Source: Streptococcaceae bacterium ESL0729
GTDB taxonomy: Bacteria > Bacillota > Bacilli > Lactobacillales > Streptococcaceae
Direction of reading: 5' to 3'
NCBI GenBank assembly: GCA_029391995.1
Contig: CP113924.1
Span: 177,501-241,500, forward strand
DNA: 64,000 nucleotides
In this document: positions 34,962 through 44,233 of the stretch, piece by piece
Position numbering within the stretch: the first letter of the stretch is position 1
How the letters are laid out: every line of letters starts with the position of its first letter
Translations under genes and position numbers: made by a program
Notes under the pieces: generated by a model
Told to the model about the DNA's origin: nothing
Database searches by the model: none
What the model saw: the letters and a program-made list of their open reading frames with translations, nothing else

Positions 34962-36314
34962 ATGAACGCAGATCCCGAGGGTCAGTCACTTATAATTCAA
35001 TTAGTTTTGTTGATTGTCCTAACAATCTTAAATGCTTTTTTTGCAGCCAGTGAGATGGCTTTGGTTAGTGTGAACCGCTCAAGAGTTGAACAAAGGGCGG
35101 CTGAAGGTGATAAAAAGTATAAAAACCTTTTAAGCATCATTAACTTTCCAAGTAACTTTTTATCTACAATTCAGGTAGGTATCACCTTGATTAATATCCT
35201 GACTGGGGCGAGTCTTGCTGAAGGTTTAGCGGCTAAGCTTGTGCCGTATTTAGGAAATGTTTCAGGGGCCAAGGCCATTGCTCAGGTTATTACGCTAGCT
35301 CTTTTGACTTATTTCTCAATCGTATTTGGGGAACTTTATCCTAAAAGGGTGGGACAAAATCTCAAGGAAAACTTGGCTATTGTTGTAGTTAAGCCTATTC
35401 AAATCCTTGGGATTATAATGAAACCTTTTGTTTGGCTTCTAGCCAGCTCAACAACTCTTTTGGGTAAGATTACACCCATGAAGTTTGATGATGCCGATGA
35501 CAACATGACACGGGATGAGATTGAATATCTTCTTAATACAAGTGCCATTGCCCTTAACTCAGATGAGCGGGAGATGCTTGCGGGTATTTTCTCCCTTGAT
35601 GAGTTGATGGCACGCGAGGTTATGGTACCAAGGACTGAGGCTTCAATGATTGACATTGAGGATACTCCAGCAGAAAATATCCAGTATATTATTGATTCTG
35701 TCTACTCACGCTTTCCGGTCTATAACGATGACAAGGACAAGATTGTAGGAATTCTCCATACCAAAACGCTTTTAAAAGAAGCTTACGCTAAGGGCTTTGA
35801 TAAGGTGGATATCTCAAATATCATGCAGGAGCCTCTTTTTGTTCCAGAAACAATCTATGTTGACGACCTGATGAGGGAGCTGAAACGAACTCAAAATCAG
35901 ATGGCTATTTTGCTGAATGAATATGGTGGAGTTGAAGGGATTGTTACCCTGGAAGACTTACTTGAAGAGATTGTTGGTGAGATTGAAGATGAAAATGACA
36001 CTTCTGAGACACCAGAGGTTGAAAAAGTATCTGACAACATCTACAAGGTAAAAGGTAGAATGCCGCTGGGTGACTTTAATGAGGAGTTCCAAGTTGAACT
36101 TGAAAATAATGATGTTGACACCATTGCAGGTTTCTTTATCACAGAGATTGGAACCATTCCAGGTCAGGACGAGCATATGAACCTTAATTTACTTTCAAGA
36201 GACAAGTCGTTTACTCTGACAAACCTTGAGATGGACGGTCCCCGTGTTGATATTTTACAATTAGAATTTCATGAAGCACAAGCTGATCAAGAAGGAGAAA
36301 AAGAGGAGGAATAA
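34962..36314 (+). CDS. CNNM/CorC-type membrane protein (hemolysin family)
   Basis: 450 residues: a DUF21/CNNM domain with three to four helices (about 10-200), a tandem CBS pair (about 215-335: EVMVPRTEASMIDI, VDDLMREL, VTLEDLLEEIVGEI) and the C-terminal CorC_HlyC domain (about 355-435). CNNM proteins move Mg2+ or related cations. The old name hemolysin is not supported by function. Downstream hairpin at 36298-36325. Confidence 0.88.
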   Translation: MNADPEGQSLIIQLVLLIVLTILNAFFAASEMALVSVNRSRVEQRAAEGDKKYKNLLSIINFPSNFLSTIQVGITLINILTGASLAEGLAAKLVPYLGNVSGAKAIAQVITLALLTYFSIVFGELYPKRVGQNLKENLAIVVVKPIQILGIIMKPFVWLLASSTTLLGKITPMKFDDADDNMTRDEIEYLLNTSAIALNSDEREMLAGIFSLDELMAREVMVPRTEASMIDIEDTPAENIQYIIDSVYSRFPVYNDDKDKIVGILHTKTLLKEAYAKGFDKVDISNIMQEPLFVPETIYVDDLMRELKRTQNQMAILLNEYGGVEGIVTLEDLLEEIVGEIEDENDTSETPEVEKVSDNIYKVKGRMPLGDFNEEFQVELENNDVDTIAGFFITEIGTIPGQDEHMNLNLLSRDKSFTLTNLEMDGPRVDILQLEFHEAQADQEGEKEEE

Positions 36315-36325
36315 CCTCTTTTTTT
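36298..36325 (+). terminator. terminator of the CNNM/CorC gene
   Basis: AAAGAGG / CCTCTTT with a long T-run, overlapping the stop codon. Confidence 0.75.
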
Positions 36326-36407
36326 CATGTTTCCCATTGGATGTTTGTAAATATGGTCAAAATCGGGTATTCTTAAGGCATAAATAAATATGATGGAGAC
36401 GTGTAAA

Positions 36408-37199
36408 ATGAAGGATAGGGACTTATTAGGGGTCAAGGGGCTTGTTCATTCGACCGAAAGCTTTGGAAGCGTTGATGGACCAGGTGTGCGTTTTATTATC
36501 TTTATGCAGGGCTGTAAGATGCGTTGTAAGTACTGTCACAATCCAGACACCTTGGCCATGCAAAATGCCAAGGCCCGTGAGCGAACAGTCGAGGATGTCT
36601 TAAAGGAAGCTTTGAAGTTTAAATCCTTCTGGGGCCGTCGTGGCGGAATTACTGTAAGTGGTGGAGAGGCCATGCTCCAAGCTGAGTTTGTGACTGCTCT
36701 TTTTACCGAAGCTAAAAAACTAGGTATTCACACAACCCTTGATACTTCAGCCCAGCTCTTTACAAGAAAAGCTGAATTTTTAGAAGTCCTTGATGGCCTT
36801 TTGGATGTGACTGACTTGGTTCTTCTTGACCTAAAAGAAATAAATCCTGAGCGTCATAAAATTTTAACTGGCCATAAGAATGATAATATTTTAGACTTTG
36901 CCAGATACCTATCTGATTACGGAGTTCCTGCCTGGATTCGCCATGTATTGGTACCAGGGGAGTCTGACTTTGATGAAGATTTGATTGAGCTTGGTAAGTT
37001 TGTCGAAACCCTAGATAATGTGGACAAGTTTGAGATTCTTCCCTACCACACCATGGGAGAGATTAAATGGCAGGAGCTTGGCTGGGATTATCCCTTGGCT
37101 GGAGTTAAACCACCGACAGCAGACCGGGTTAAGCACGCTAAGGATATTATGAGAACTGAATCTTATACAGACTACTTGGCCCGTGTCCAAAGCAGGTAA
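36408..37199 (+). CDS. pflA: pyruvate formate-lyase activating enzyme
   Basis: 263 residues from ATG 36408; two ATGs at 36390/36393 lie before the only ribosome-like site (GGAG). The radical-SAM cluster is Cys36, Cys40, Cys43 in CKMRCKYCHNP, preceded by HSTESFGSVDGPGVRF. GG-AM binding (SGGEAML) and the C-terminal YHTMGEIKW are typical. It generates the glycyl radical of pyruvate formate-lyase under anaerobiosis. It is single, with no pfl beside it. Confidence 0.95.
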   Translation: MKDRDLLGVKGLVHSTESFGSVDGPGVRFIIFMQGCKMRCKYCHNPDTLAMQNAKARERTVEDVLKEALKFKSFWGRRGGITVSGGEAMLQAEFVTALFTEAKKLGIHTTLDTSAQLFTRKAEFLEVLDGLLDVTDLVLLDLKEINPERHKILTGHKNDNILDFARYLSDYGVPAWIRHVLVPGESDFDEDLIELGKFVETLDNVDKFEILPYHTMGEIKWQELGWDYPLAGVKPPTADRVKHAKDIMRTESYTDYLARVQSR

Positions 37200-37283
37200 T
37201 TACCCCAATAAAATATTATCCCCTGGCAAAAGAATCCCTAATCTGATAAAATAAGATGAATAAATGAATGGAGAGTAGATAAA

Positions 37284-38219
37284 ATGTCTAAAGTTTTTGT
37301 TTTCGGGCACCTTAACCCTGACACAGATGCCATTGCATCAAGTGTTGCCTATGCCAATCTTGTAAGAGAGACCGAAGGTCTTGAGGCTGAGGCTGTAGCT
37401 CTTGGTACTCCAAATGAAGAAACTGTTTTTGTACTTGACTACTTCAAAATGGATGCACCGCGTGTTGTTGAATCAGCTGGTTCAGAAGACGTAAGTAAGG
37501 TTATCCTTACCGACCACAATGAAGCTCAACAGTCAATTTCTGATATTAAAGACCTTGAGGTCCTTGCTGTTATTGACCACCACCGTGTGGCGAATTTTGA
37601 AACTGCAAACCCACTATTCATGCGTCTTGAGCCAGTTGGGTCTGCATCAAGCATCGTTTACCGCATGTATAAGGAACGTGGCCTTGAAGTTGGGCCTGAA
37701 ATCGCAGGACTTCTTTTATCAGGTCTAGTTTCAGATACCCTACTTCTTAAATCACCAACAACAACAGATTCAGACCGTGCAATTGCACCTGAACTTGCTA
37801 AACTTGCGGGTGTTGACCTTGAAGAATACGGTTTAACCATGCTTAAGGCTGGAACCAACCTTGCAAGTAAGTCTGCTGACGTTTTAATCGACATTGATGC
37901 AAAAACTTTTGAACTTTCAGGAAACGCTGTGCGTGTAGCTCAGGTTAACACTGTTGACATCGATGAAGTTCTTGACCGTCAAGAAGAAATCGAAGCAGCT
38001 ATGAAGGCTGCCATGGAGCAAAACGGTTACTCTGACTTTGTCCTTATGATTACTGACATTGTAAACAGCAACTCAGAAATCATGCACCTTGGAGCAAATG
38101 CTGATAAGGTTGAAGCAGCCTTCAACTTCAAACTTGATAACAACCATGCCTTCCTAGAAGGTGCTGTATCACGTAAGAAGCAAGTTGTACCTCAACTTAC
38201 TGAAGCCTTCGAAAAATAA
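37284..38219 (+). CDS. ppaC: manganese-dependent inorganic pyrophosphatase (family II)
   Basis: 311 residues. The DHH-family order is [14 protein letters not shown] (His/Asp metal ligands near 8-15), LTDHNE (about 75), [10 protein letters not shown] (about 97-106) and the C-terminal SRKKQVVP substrate motif. It hydrolyses pyrophosphate in the cytoplasm. Its stop overlaps the ATG of the next gene (TAATG). Confidence 0.96.
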   Translation: MSKVFVFGHLNPDTDAIASSVAYANLVRETEGLEAEAVALGTPNEETVFVLDYFKMDAPRVVESAGSEDVSKVILTDHNEAQQSISDIKDLEVLAVIDHHRVANFETANPLFMRLEPVGSASSIVYRMYKERGLEVGPEIAGLLLSGLVSDTLLLKSPTTTDSDRAIAPELAKLAGVDLEEYGLTMLKAGTNLASKSADVLIDIDAKTFELSGNAVRVAQVNTVDIDEVLDRQEEIEAAMKAAMEQNGYSDFVLMITDIVNSNSEIMHLGANADKVEAAFNFKLDNNHAFLEGAVSRKKQVVPQLTEAFEK

Positions 38220-38989
38220 TGGCAATCAAAATATACAATGAAAATCGGCTGACCAAACAGCCGTTTTTTCAAAGTTTGATTACTTACTTGGATGAAAATT
38301 CTAATGTAACCCTAAGGGATATCAAGCGAGAATTCCCCCATGTTGAAAAGCTTGACCGTAAAATTGAGGAGTATGTTAAGGCGGGTTTCATCAGTCGACG
38401 TGACAGACGCTACTACAACAATTTTGAGCTTTTTGGTGATGGGGATTTTGACCTGTCTGATGGAACAATTGACGCTCCTGCCATCTTGGTTTATGAGGCT
38501 CCCTTCTTTGTTGCTGAGGGATCTAAGCTTCAAGAGCTTTTAGAAAGTAGTCGCATCAACCAAATTCTTGAAAATGATACCAACGAGCTTAAATTCTTTT
38601 TTACAAGTGATTATGCAAGAAGGGAAGATAATCTAGCCAACTATTTTTATAAGCTTGAAAAAGATATTCCTTTAACAGAGCTTGAAGGTCAAATCTACAA
38701 GTTAATTGGTGATGTTAATCGTGATTACGCCCTTAAATATATGACAGCCTTTTTGCTTAAGTATAGTAAGCGGGACTTAGTCCCTCAAAAGCGGCTTGAT
38801 ATCTTTATTAAAAGTCTGGAAGTCTATGGCTACATTGAAGAGGCTGAAGACAAGCGTTATGCCTTAGGTAATCTTGAGTTAGCTAAAGCTTACGAGCTTC
38901 CTGTAATCACATTTGACAATCCACGTGACTTTATTAGCTCACAACTCAAACAACAAGCAAAAACTCAAGGAAGACTATCTCTTCCCTGA
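38219..38989 (+). CDS. DUF1803 family protein
   Basis: 256 residues, translationally coupled to ppaC by a TAATG overlap. The family is confined to Streptococcaceae and always seems to sit near ppaC and murE. No catalytic motif is visible. The N terminus (LTYLDE..VTLRDIKREFPHVEKLDRKIEEYVKAGFISRR) looks like a winged helix, and the rest is helical. Function unknown. Confidence 0.8.
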   Translation: MAIKIYNENRLTKQPFFQSLITYLDENSNVTLRDIKREFPHVEKLDRKIEEYVKAGFISRRDRRYYNNFELFGDGDFDLSDGTIDAPAILVYEAPFFVAEGSKLQELLESSRINQILENDTNELKFFFTSDYARREDNLANYFYKLEKDIPLTELEGQIYKLIGDVNRDYALKYMTAFLLKYSKRDLVPQKRLDIFIKSLEVYGYIEEAEDKRYALGNLELAKAYELPVITFDNPRDFISSQLKQQAKTQGRLSLP

Positions 38990-38998
38990 GTTTTTATA
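38962..38998. terminator. terminator between the DUF1803 gene and murE
   Basis: ACTCAAGGAAGA / TCTTCCCTGAGT hairpin with a T-run, inside the end of the DUF1803 gene. It may also stop murE read-through from the other side. Confidence 0.7.
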
Positions 38999-39015
38999 TT
39001 TTATAATGGATAATC

Positions 39016-40470
39016 TTACAGGTATTTTTCAGCGACCGCACGGTCACCAGCATATGAGGCATGCTTACCTTCTACAATCTGGTAGGCGTCGGCCCCTTTT
39101 CCAGCGATGATTACAGCATCTCCTGGTCCCAGAGTTCTTGCTAGAGCAGTTTTAATGGCTTCTTCCCGGTCAATAATGGTTTCAAAAGGACGGGTCAAGA
39201 AGCTTCCAATTTCAGCACAGATGTCCGAAGGATCTTCAAAGTTTGGATCATCTGAGGTTAGAATAATCTGGATGTTAGGTCTTTTGTTGAGGACGTCAGC
39301 AAAATCCTTCCTACGGCTTTCCCCCTTATTACCAGGGGCTCCCAGGAGGAGTTGGATTTTTCCAGTTTGAGTCTGTTCAGCTACCTCTAAGAGATTATTT
39401 AAGCTGACTCCGTTATGGGCATAGTCTACATAGACATGGGCCCCATTGTCCTGCTTTAAAATCTCCATTCGCCCAGGAACTGTTGTTTGAGCAATTCCTT
39501 TTTTAATGGCTGAAATATCAGCTCCAAGTTTATGGGCTGCAAGGGCTGCTGCCAGAGCATTTTCCTGGTTGAAGCCACCGATTAGCTTAATATTAAAACT
39601 ATCATTGAAGGTTCCGCTTGTTTTGAAGCTAAAGGCCTTAGAATCATGGATTTGATTGTCTGATTTACTACCGTAAAAGGCATGGGGGATATCCATACAC
39701 TGGTCCCTGACCAGGTCGAAATGATCCATGTCTGAATTAACCACCATAAAATGGCTATTTTCAATCAGCATTCGCTTGCAGTAAAAATAATCTTCATAGG
39801 TTGGATGTTCAATCGGTCCCACGTGGTCCGGTGATATATTTAAAAAGATTCCTACATCATACTTAAGGCCATAGACCCTTGAAATTTTATTGGCCTGGCT
39901 ACTGACTTCCATGACCAAATGGGTCATGTTATTATCACGGGCACAAGCCATCATCTTGAAGAGATCAAGGCTTTCAGGGGTTGAAAGGGCAGACTTGAAG
40001 TAGTTGATCCCATCAAGAGTTGTCTCCATGGTAGAGAGCATGGCTGTCTTGTGACCATTTGTAGCATCAAGAATGTTTTTAGCAAAGTAGGCAGCAGTTG
40101 TTTTACCCTTGGTTCCAGTAAAGGCCATAATTTTTAAGTCCCTTTGTGGGTAGCCATAGAAGGCCTGGCAAAGAAGGCTCATGGCCTTTCTAATGTCTGA
40201 TACCATAAGAACTGGGATTCCGACTTCATAGTCTCTTTCAGACACATAAAATTTAAGTCCAGCTTGGACTGCACCTAGGAGAAACTCCCTTTTAAAATTT
40301 AGCCCCTTGGCAAAAAAAAGTGTATCACCATCAACCTGCCTTGAATCGTAAGAAACCTTGGTGAAACTTAGTTCATGCGGGTATTTGTAGTAGTAATTAT
40401 CATCATCAATAATCTCTCGGAAGTTACTGTCATCCTTAAGAATTTGTATCATTTCATCTATATTAATCAT
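39016..40470 (-). CDS. murE: UDP-N-acetylmuramoyl-L-alanyl-D-glutamate--L-lysine ligase
   Basis: 484 residues from the ATG at 40470. The start is set by the family N terminus ([11 protein letters not shown]..., as in streptococcal MurE), although the open frame runs 60 codons further upstream into integrase remnants. The Mur ligase ATP site is [12 protein letters not shown] (about 113-124). DDPNFEDP near the C terminus is the lysine-specific form; mDAP enzymes have DNPR. It adds L-Lys to the cytoplasmic peptidoglycan precursor. The -10 TATACT lies 6 nt before the ATG with no ribosome site. Confidence 0.95.
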   Translation of the reverse strand: MINIDEMIQILKDDSNFREIIDDDNYYYKYPHELSFTKVSYDSRQVDGDTLFFAKGLNFKREFLLGAVQAGLKFYVSERDYEVGIPVLMVSDIRKAMSLLCQAFYGYPQRDLKIMAFTGTKGKTTAAYFAKNILDATNGHKTAMLSTMETTLDGINYFKSALSTPESLDLFKMMACARDNNMTHLVMEVSSQANKISRVYGLKYDVGIFLNISPDHVGPIEHPTYEDYFYCKRMLIENSHFMVVNSDMDHFDLVRDQCMDIPHAFYGSKSDNQIHDSKAFSFKTSGTFNDSFNIKLIGGFNQENALAAALAAHKLGADISAIKKGIAQTTVPGRMEILKQDNGAHVYVDYAHNGVSLNNLLEVAEQTQTGKIQLLLGAPGNKGESRRKDFADVLNKRPNIQIILTSDDPNFEDPSDICAEIGSFLTRPFETIIDREEAIKTALARTLGPGDAVIIAGKGADAYQIVEGKHASYAGDRAVAEKYL

Positions 40471-40476
40471 GATTTC

Positions 40477-40482
40477 AGTATA
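40477..40482 (-). promoter_or_regulatory. -10 of murE, predicting a leaderless mRNA
   Basis: TATACT on the minus strand is followed by GAAATC and the ATG. It lies inside the truncated integrase frame. Confidence 0.5.
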
Positions 40483-40806
40483 AAACAAATTTATTAAAAA
40501 TTCTATTTTTCTACAAATATTTTTATAGTTTCCAACCGTTGCGGGCGAAACATTATTTTTTTGGTGTTCTATCCAAAGCTCATATAGATCGTTAAAAGTC
40601 TCAACTTTGGAAGCTTCTGAATTAATCCCGTTGTCCTCATAGAAGACCATTGTTTTATTAATTCATCTATTAGTTTCAGTTTTAGTTTTAAATCCTGATT
40701 TTGATTTATATTTTTTCTTATAGGTCACATCATCCCTACCAATGTAAAGGTTTTTAACCTTGTAGAGTTTACGTCCGTTCTTTGTATATTGTTCTATTTG
40801 TGCCAT
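40483..40806 (-). pseudogene. truncated tyrosine integrase (N-terminal part only)
   Basis: Starts with a proper SD (AAAGGATAATT) and ATG at 40806. Residues 1-47 (AQIEQYTKNGRKLYKVKNLYIGRDD...SGFKTKTE) form the arm-type DNA-binding domain of phage and ICE integrases. An in-frame TGA follows at codon 48. The same frame continues as the SAM-like core-binding domain ([28 protein letters not shown]). The catalytic domain is missing; the frame runs straight into the murE start region, so a deletion joined the two. Confidence 0.8.
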
Positions 40807-40894
40807 TTTTTAATTATCCTTTCTATTTCGGGTAGATATCGGACATTATTCATGCTAAAATAGTACATAAAAGGCCTTATGCGGGCTTTAAAAT

Positions 40895-40933
40895 CAACCA
40901 CTCAAACTTTGGTCGGGGAGAGTGGTTTTTTTG
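40895..40933 (+). terminator. hairpin with plus-strand T-run in the prophage remnant
   Basis: AACCACTC / GAGTGGTT is followed by seven Ts on the plus strand, although all neighbouring genes are on the minus strand. The minus side has only a weak T tract (GATTTT). Confidence 0.6.
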
Positions 40934-40936
40934 TTG

Positions 40937-41491
40937 TTATTTTTTAGTTTCGAATGTATTACCGCAGTTATTGCAGTGCCATTGATTTTTCCCTTTTTTA
41001 CCAGCGAATCCAGCCAAAACACCAACACCGCTGGTTAGAGCAGCGCCTGCTACAGCCTTACCTACAGAAAAACTTTTTCTATCATTACCCATGAAACTAA
41101 CATTAATAGAATGACATGCAGGGCAAGAAATAATATTTTTTTTAACATTTTCTTTTGGTACGGCAGGAGTTACTACAGGCTTACTTTCTCTCTTTATAAC
41201 TTCCACGTTTAATGAAGTTAATAAGTTTAGCAAATCTTCAACTTTTTTAATTTCACCTTGGGTAAAACTAATCACAGTTGCACCAAAGCTACTCCTAGTA
41301 GTTTGGTCATTCCCATCTTTGCTAAAATACACTACTCCATCTAAGAGTGATGGATCATAGGGTTTATAATATACGCAAGCGATATCATCCAAATTAAACT
41401 TATTTTTTTTAATAGTGATACTTTCATCTTCTAAGATTACTCTTTTTTTAAGTAAAAAACCAAATTTCTCATCAAATAAAACCTTTCCCAT
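40937..41491 (-). CDS. PH-like/zinc-ribbon protein of the prophage remnant
   Basis: 184 residues from the ATG at 41491, which follows AGGAGG. The first 95 residues (VLFDEKFGFLLKKRVILEDESITIKK...) look like a PH-type domain. A Pro/Lys linker follows, then CPAC...CNNC zinc-ribbon cysteines (about 126-178) enclosing a glycine/alanine-rich hydrophobic stretch (AVAGAALTSGVGVLAGFAG). Such proteins often sit next to cI and ImmA in lactococcal prophages. Function unknown. Confidence 0.7.
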   Translation of the reverse strand: MGKVLFDEKFGFLLKKRVILEDESITIKKNKFNLDDIACVYYKPYDPSLLDGVVYFSKDGNDQTTRSSFGATVISFTQGEIKKVEDLLNLLTSLNVEVIKRESKPVVTPAVPKENVKKNIISCPACHSINVSFMGNDRKSFSVGKAVAGAALTSGVGVLAGFAGKKGKNQWHCNNCGNTFETKK

Positions 41492-41540
41492 GAATAAGCC
41501 TCCTGTGATATAATATTTTTGTAAATACATTACATCCTAG

Positions 41541-41570
41541 TCCCTGATTGCAGTCAGGGGCTTTTTTATG
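41541..41570 (+). terminator. second plus-oriented hairpin in the prophage remnant
   Basis: TCCCTGATTGCAGTCAGGGG hairpin followed by CTTTTTT on the plus strand, between the immA stop and the ribosome site of the next minus-strand gene. Confidence 0.6.
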
Positions 41571-41946
41571 TTGTTAAATAATATCTGAATAATTCTTCTG
41601 CCATATCGTAATATCTTGGTTTTATCTTATAGACCGTTAGAAACCTATTAACGTCTATTTCTTCTGGTGGATAGTCGTAGTAGGACAGGAACTCCTTGAC
41701 CCTGCATTCTATCCAGTACCTGTCAGCTTCGGCTTCATTTTTAATGTGTAGTGCTGGTGCTGAAAGTCTAGTTTCAAAATGTTTATTTAAGTAGTGGCCC
41801 AGCTCATGCAAGAGGGCATTTTTTGCGTCAACGTCTTCTAAATTACTATTTATTACTATTAAGTTTACTTTAGGTATGTAGACCCCATCTTCTTTAATCC
41901 TATCTGAATAAATAATCTGTATACCTAACTCCTCAAGGCTCTTCAT
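41566..41946 (-). CDS. ImmA/IrrE metallopeptidase
   Basis: 126 residues with SD AGGAGG. The zinc motif HELGH is at 47-51, with further Glu in AEADRYWIE (about 73-81) as the third ligand. ImmA proteases cleave the cognate phage or ICE repressor after DNA damage. It lies directly downstream of the cI-like gene in the same direction, the usual arrangement. Confidence 0.9.
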   Translation of the reverse strand: MKSLEELGIQIIYSDRIKEDGVYIPKVNLIVINSNLEDVDAKNALLHELGHYLNKHFETRLSAPALHIKNEAEADRYWIECRVKEFLSYYDYPPEEIDVNRFLTVYKIKPRYYDMAEELFRYYLTT

Positions 41947-41967
41947 TTTCCGCCTCCTAAGTATTTC

Positions 41968-42432
41968 TTATTTTTCTTCTTTTAAAATATCTTTCAAGGC
42001 TTCTAATGTCTTGCTACTTACTGATTTACCACCAAAGGCGACAGAACCCTCTAACAATTCTTCTAAGTTAATTTGCTGTAATTGAATGATTTTACTTTGT
42101 TCCTCTAGTTGATCATTAGCAAAGTTTAGGACTTTTTCTTGGCGGTATTGTTCAAGCTGTTCGCTGACACTTATTATTCTATCTATAGTAGTTATTGATT
42201 TTACAGATAAATTTTCATTCAGAAGTTTACTTAATGGAATGTTGAATAGTTTTGCTATTTCATTTAGTACTCCAGCTTTAGGCGTATATTTTCCTTTCTC
42301 CCATTCGCTTACTGAAGAAGAACTTTTTCTTCCTAAATGATGGGCTAGTTCCAATTGTTCCATTTTATGTTTTTGCCTCAAATATTTTAAGTTATTAGCA
42401 AAATAATTTTCTTTTAAATAATTATTCTCCAT
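41968..42432 (-). CDS. cI-like phage repressor (XRE family)
   Basis: 154 residues. The N-terminal XRE helix-turn-helix is about residues 13-65 (LKYLRQKHKMEQLELAHHLGRKSSSSVSEWEKGKYTPKAGVLNEIAKLF). The C-terminal half is helical and lacks a LexA-type peptidase, consistent with inactivation by the adjacent ImmA. Its ATG follows TGG-TACTAT by 6 nt with no ribosome site, so the mRNA is probably leaderless, as described for cI of lactococcal phages. Confidence 0.88.
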   Translation of the reverse strand: MENNYLKENYFANNLKYLRQKHKMEQLELAHHLGRKSSSSVSEWEKGKYTPKAGVLNEIAKLFNIPLSKLLNENLSVKSITTIDRIISVSEQLEQYRQEKVLNFANDQLEEQSKIIQLQQINLEELLEGSVAFGGKSVSSKTLEALKDILKEEK

Positions 42433-42438
42433 GGGGTA

Positions 42439-42447
42439 ATAGTACCA
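42439..42447 (-). promoter_or_regulatory. extended -10 of the cI-like gene
   Basis: On the minus strand TGG-TACTAT then TACCCC and ATG. Confidence 0.55.
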
Positions 42448-42481
42448 TGTAATTCGGTAAATATGAAATATAAGCCATAAG

Positions 42482-42527
42482 AACGGAAATATTTTTTCTT
42501 TCCAAATCTTTTAATTTCCGTTAAAAT
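42482..42527 (+). promoter_or_regulatory. inverted repeat and -10 upstream of murJ
   Basis: AACGGAAAT (42482-42490) and ATTTCCGTT (42514-42522) are perfect 9-bp arms 23 bp apart. A related half-site, CGGTAAAT, lies nearer cI at about 42454-42461. The right arm touches the murJ -10 TAAAAT (42522-42527), which ends 6 nt before the ATG. The arms may be operators of the adjacent cI-like repressor. Confidence 0.5.
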
Positions 42528-42533
42528 ATAGAT

Positions 42534-44189
42534 ATGGAAAACATTGATGAAATTGAAACCTTGCTTGATGATACGGAGCAGGACCAAAAAAATAAGATGA
42601 TTGAAGGTTCCTTTTGGCTTACCATGGGAAATTTTTTATCTCGATTTTTAGGGGCCCTTTATATCATACCCTGGTATGCTTGGATGGGTACCAGTGCCAA
42701 TGAAGCTAATGCACTTTTTGGAATGGGTTATAATGTTTATGCCCTCTTTTTACTTATTTCAACGTCTGGTATTCCAGTAGCTGTAGCCAAGGAGGTGGCT
42801 AAATACAATACCTTAGGCGATAAGAATTTAAGTTATAAACTTGTCAGACAAATGTCTGGTTTTATGCTGATTTTAGGGGCAGTTGCGTCAATTGCCATGT
42901 ATCTTTTATCACCAACTTTAGCTCATATGAGTGGGGGTGGTGATTCCTTAATCCCTGTCATGAGAAGCCTGTCATATGCTGTTTTTATTTTTCCAGCAAT
43001 GAGTGTAATCAGAGGTTTTTTCCAGGGGAATAATAATCTAAAGCCCTTTGCTATTAGTCAGCTGGCTGAACAGTTAATCAGGGTCATCTGGATGCTTTTA
43101 ACGGCCTTCATTATCATGAAACTTGGTAGTGGGGATTATGTTAAGGCTGTTATCCAATCAACAACTGCAGCTTTTATTGGAATGCTTGCAAGTATAGCTG
43201 TTTTATTCTATTACTTGGTTAAAACTGGGGATTTGACAAGGATTATTAATCCAGGCCCAGCCAAGCGGTCAATTAACTCGAAGGAACTCCTTGTAAATAC
43301 AGTTATTCAGGCAGTTCCCTTTATCATTCTGGGATCGGCCATTCAGATTTTTAAGGTAATTGATCAATTTACCTTTTCAAATGTTATGAGCCGAATTGGG
43401 AACTTTACAAGCTCAGATCTTCTGACCTTTTTCAGCTATTTCTCTGGTAACCCAGACAAATTGACCATGATTCTTGTGGCTGTTGCTGTTTCCGTAAGCG
43501 GGGTAGGAATCCCTCTTATCACGGAAAATTTTGTTAATGGAAATACTAAGGCAACCGCAAATCTTATAAGCGATAATCTTCTTTTATACTTTGCTTTTAT
43601 GATTCCAGCTGTGACCGGTCTTTCAATTCTAGCCCTACCGGCTTATACTATTTTTTATAACCGACCTGACAATTTGGCTCTAAATCTGTTTGTTTTCGCG
43701 GTAATCCAGAGTTTTATCCTGGGTCTTTATATGATGATTACACCCATGATGCAGTCCCTTAGAAGGAGTAGGCTGGCTGTTAGATATTTCTTTTATATCG
43801 TGCTTTTGAAGCTAGCTATTCAACTGCCAGCTATTTATCTGTTTGAGTCTTATGGTCCAATGATTTCAACAACGCTAGCCTTTAGTGTTGCCTGCTACTT
43901 TTACATGAAAAAGCTCCATCAGATTACGGACTTTGACATCAATCTTTTATTGAGGCGTTTGGCTGGGATTTTAACTTTTACAATAATCATGGCTCTTGTG
44001 ACTGCTTTGGTCTTTACCCTTTTAAGATTATTCATAAGTCCTAATGGAAAATTTAGGTCCCTCATTCTTGTCCTTTTAGCTGGAGGAAGTGGTTTTGTAA
44101 GCTATCTCTTCTTAATTCTAAAGACTCATTATATTGATCTGCTCCTAGGTGAGCGTGGTACCCGCCTAAGAAAAAAATTAGGCCTATAA
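42534..44189 (+). CDS. murJ: lipid II flippase, MurJ/YtgP type
   Basis: 551 residues. The N terminus is acidic and cytoplasmic (NIDEIETLLDDTEQDQKN), followed by 14 predicted membrane helices of the MVF/PST family (GSFWLTMGNFLSRFLGALYIIPWYAWMG, VIRGFFQGNNNLKP). It is probably the flippase that moves lipid II outward. It normally neighbours murE in streptococci; here the prophage remnant separates them. The start has no ribosome site and is probably leaderless. Confidence 0.85.
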   Translation: MENIDEIETLLDDTEQDQKNKMIEGSFWLTMGNFLSRFLGALYIIPWYAWMGTSANEANALFGMGYNVYALFLLISTSGIPVAVAKEVAKYNTLGDKNLSYKLVRQMSGFMLILGAVASIAMYLLSPTLAHMSGGGDSLIPVMRSLSYAVFIFPAMSVIRGFFQGNNNLKPFAISQLAEQLIRVIWMLLTAFIIMKLGSGDYVKAVIQSTTAAFIGMLASIAVLFYYLVKTGDLTRIINPGPAKRSINSKELLVNTVIQAVPFIILGSAIQIFKVIDQFTFSNVMSRIGNFTSSDLLTFFSYFSGNPDKLTMILVAVAVSVSGVGIPLITENFVNGNTKATANLISDNLLLYFAFMIPAVTGLSILALPAYTIFYNRPDNLALNLFVFAVIQSFILGLYMMITPMMQSLRRSRLAVRYFFYIVLLKLAIQLPAIYLFESYGPMISTTLAFSVACYFYMKKLHQITDFDINLLLRRLAGILTFTIIMALVTALVFTLLRLFISPNGKFRSLILVLLAGGSGFVSYLFLILKTHYIDLLLGERGTRLRKKLGL

Positions 44190-44231
44190 AAGCAAAAAAA
44201 ATAGACTGGCTAGTCTATTTTTTTTGCTTTT
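44187..44231. terminator. bidirectional terminator between murJ and zwf
   Basis: AAAAGCAAAAAAAATAGACT pairs fully with its complement across a GGCT loop, giving a 20-bp stem used by both convergent genes. Confidence 0.9.
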
Positions 44232-44233
44232 AT

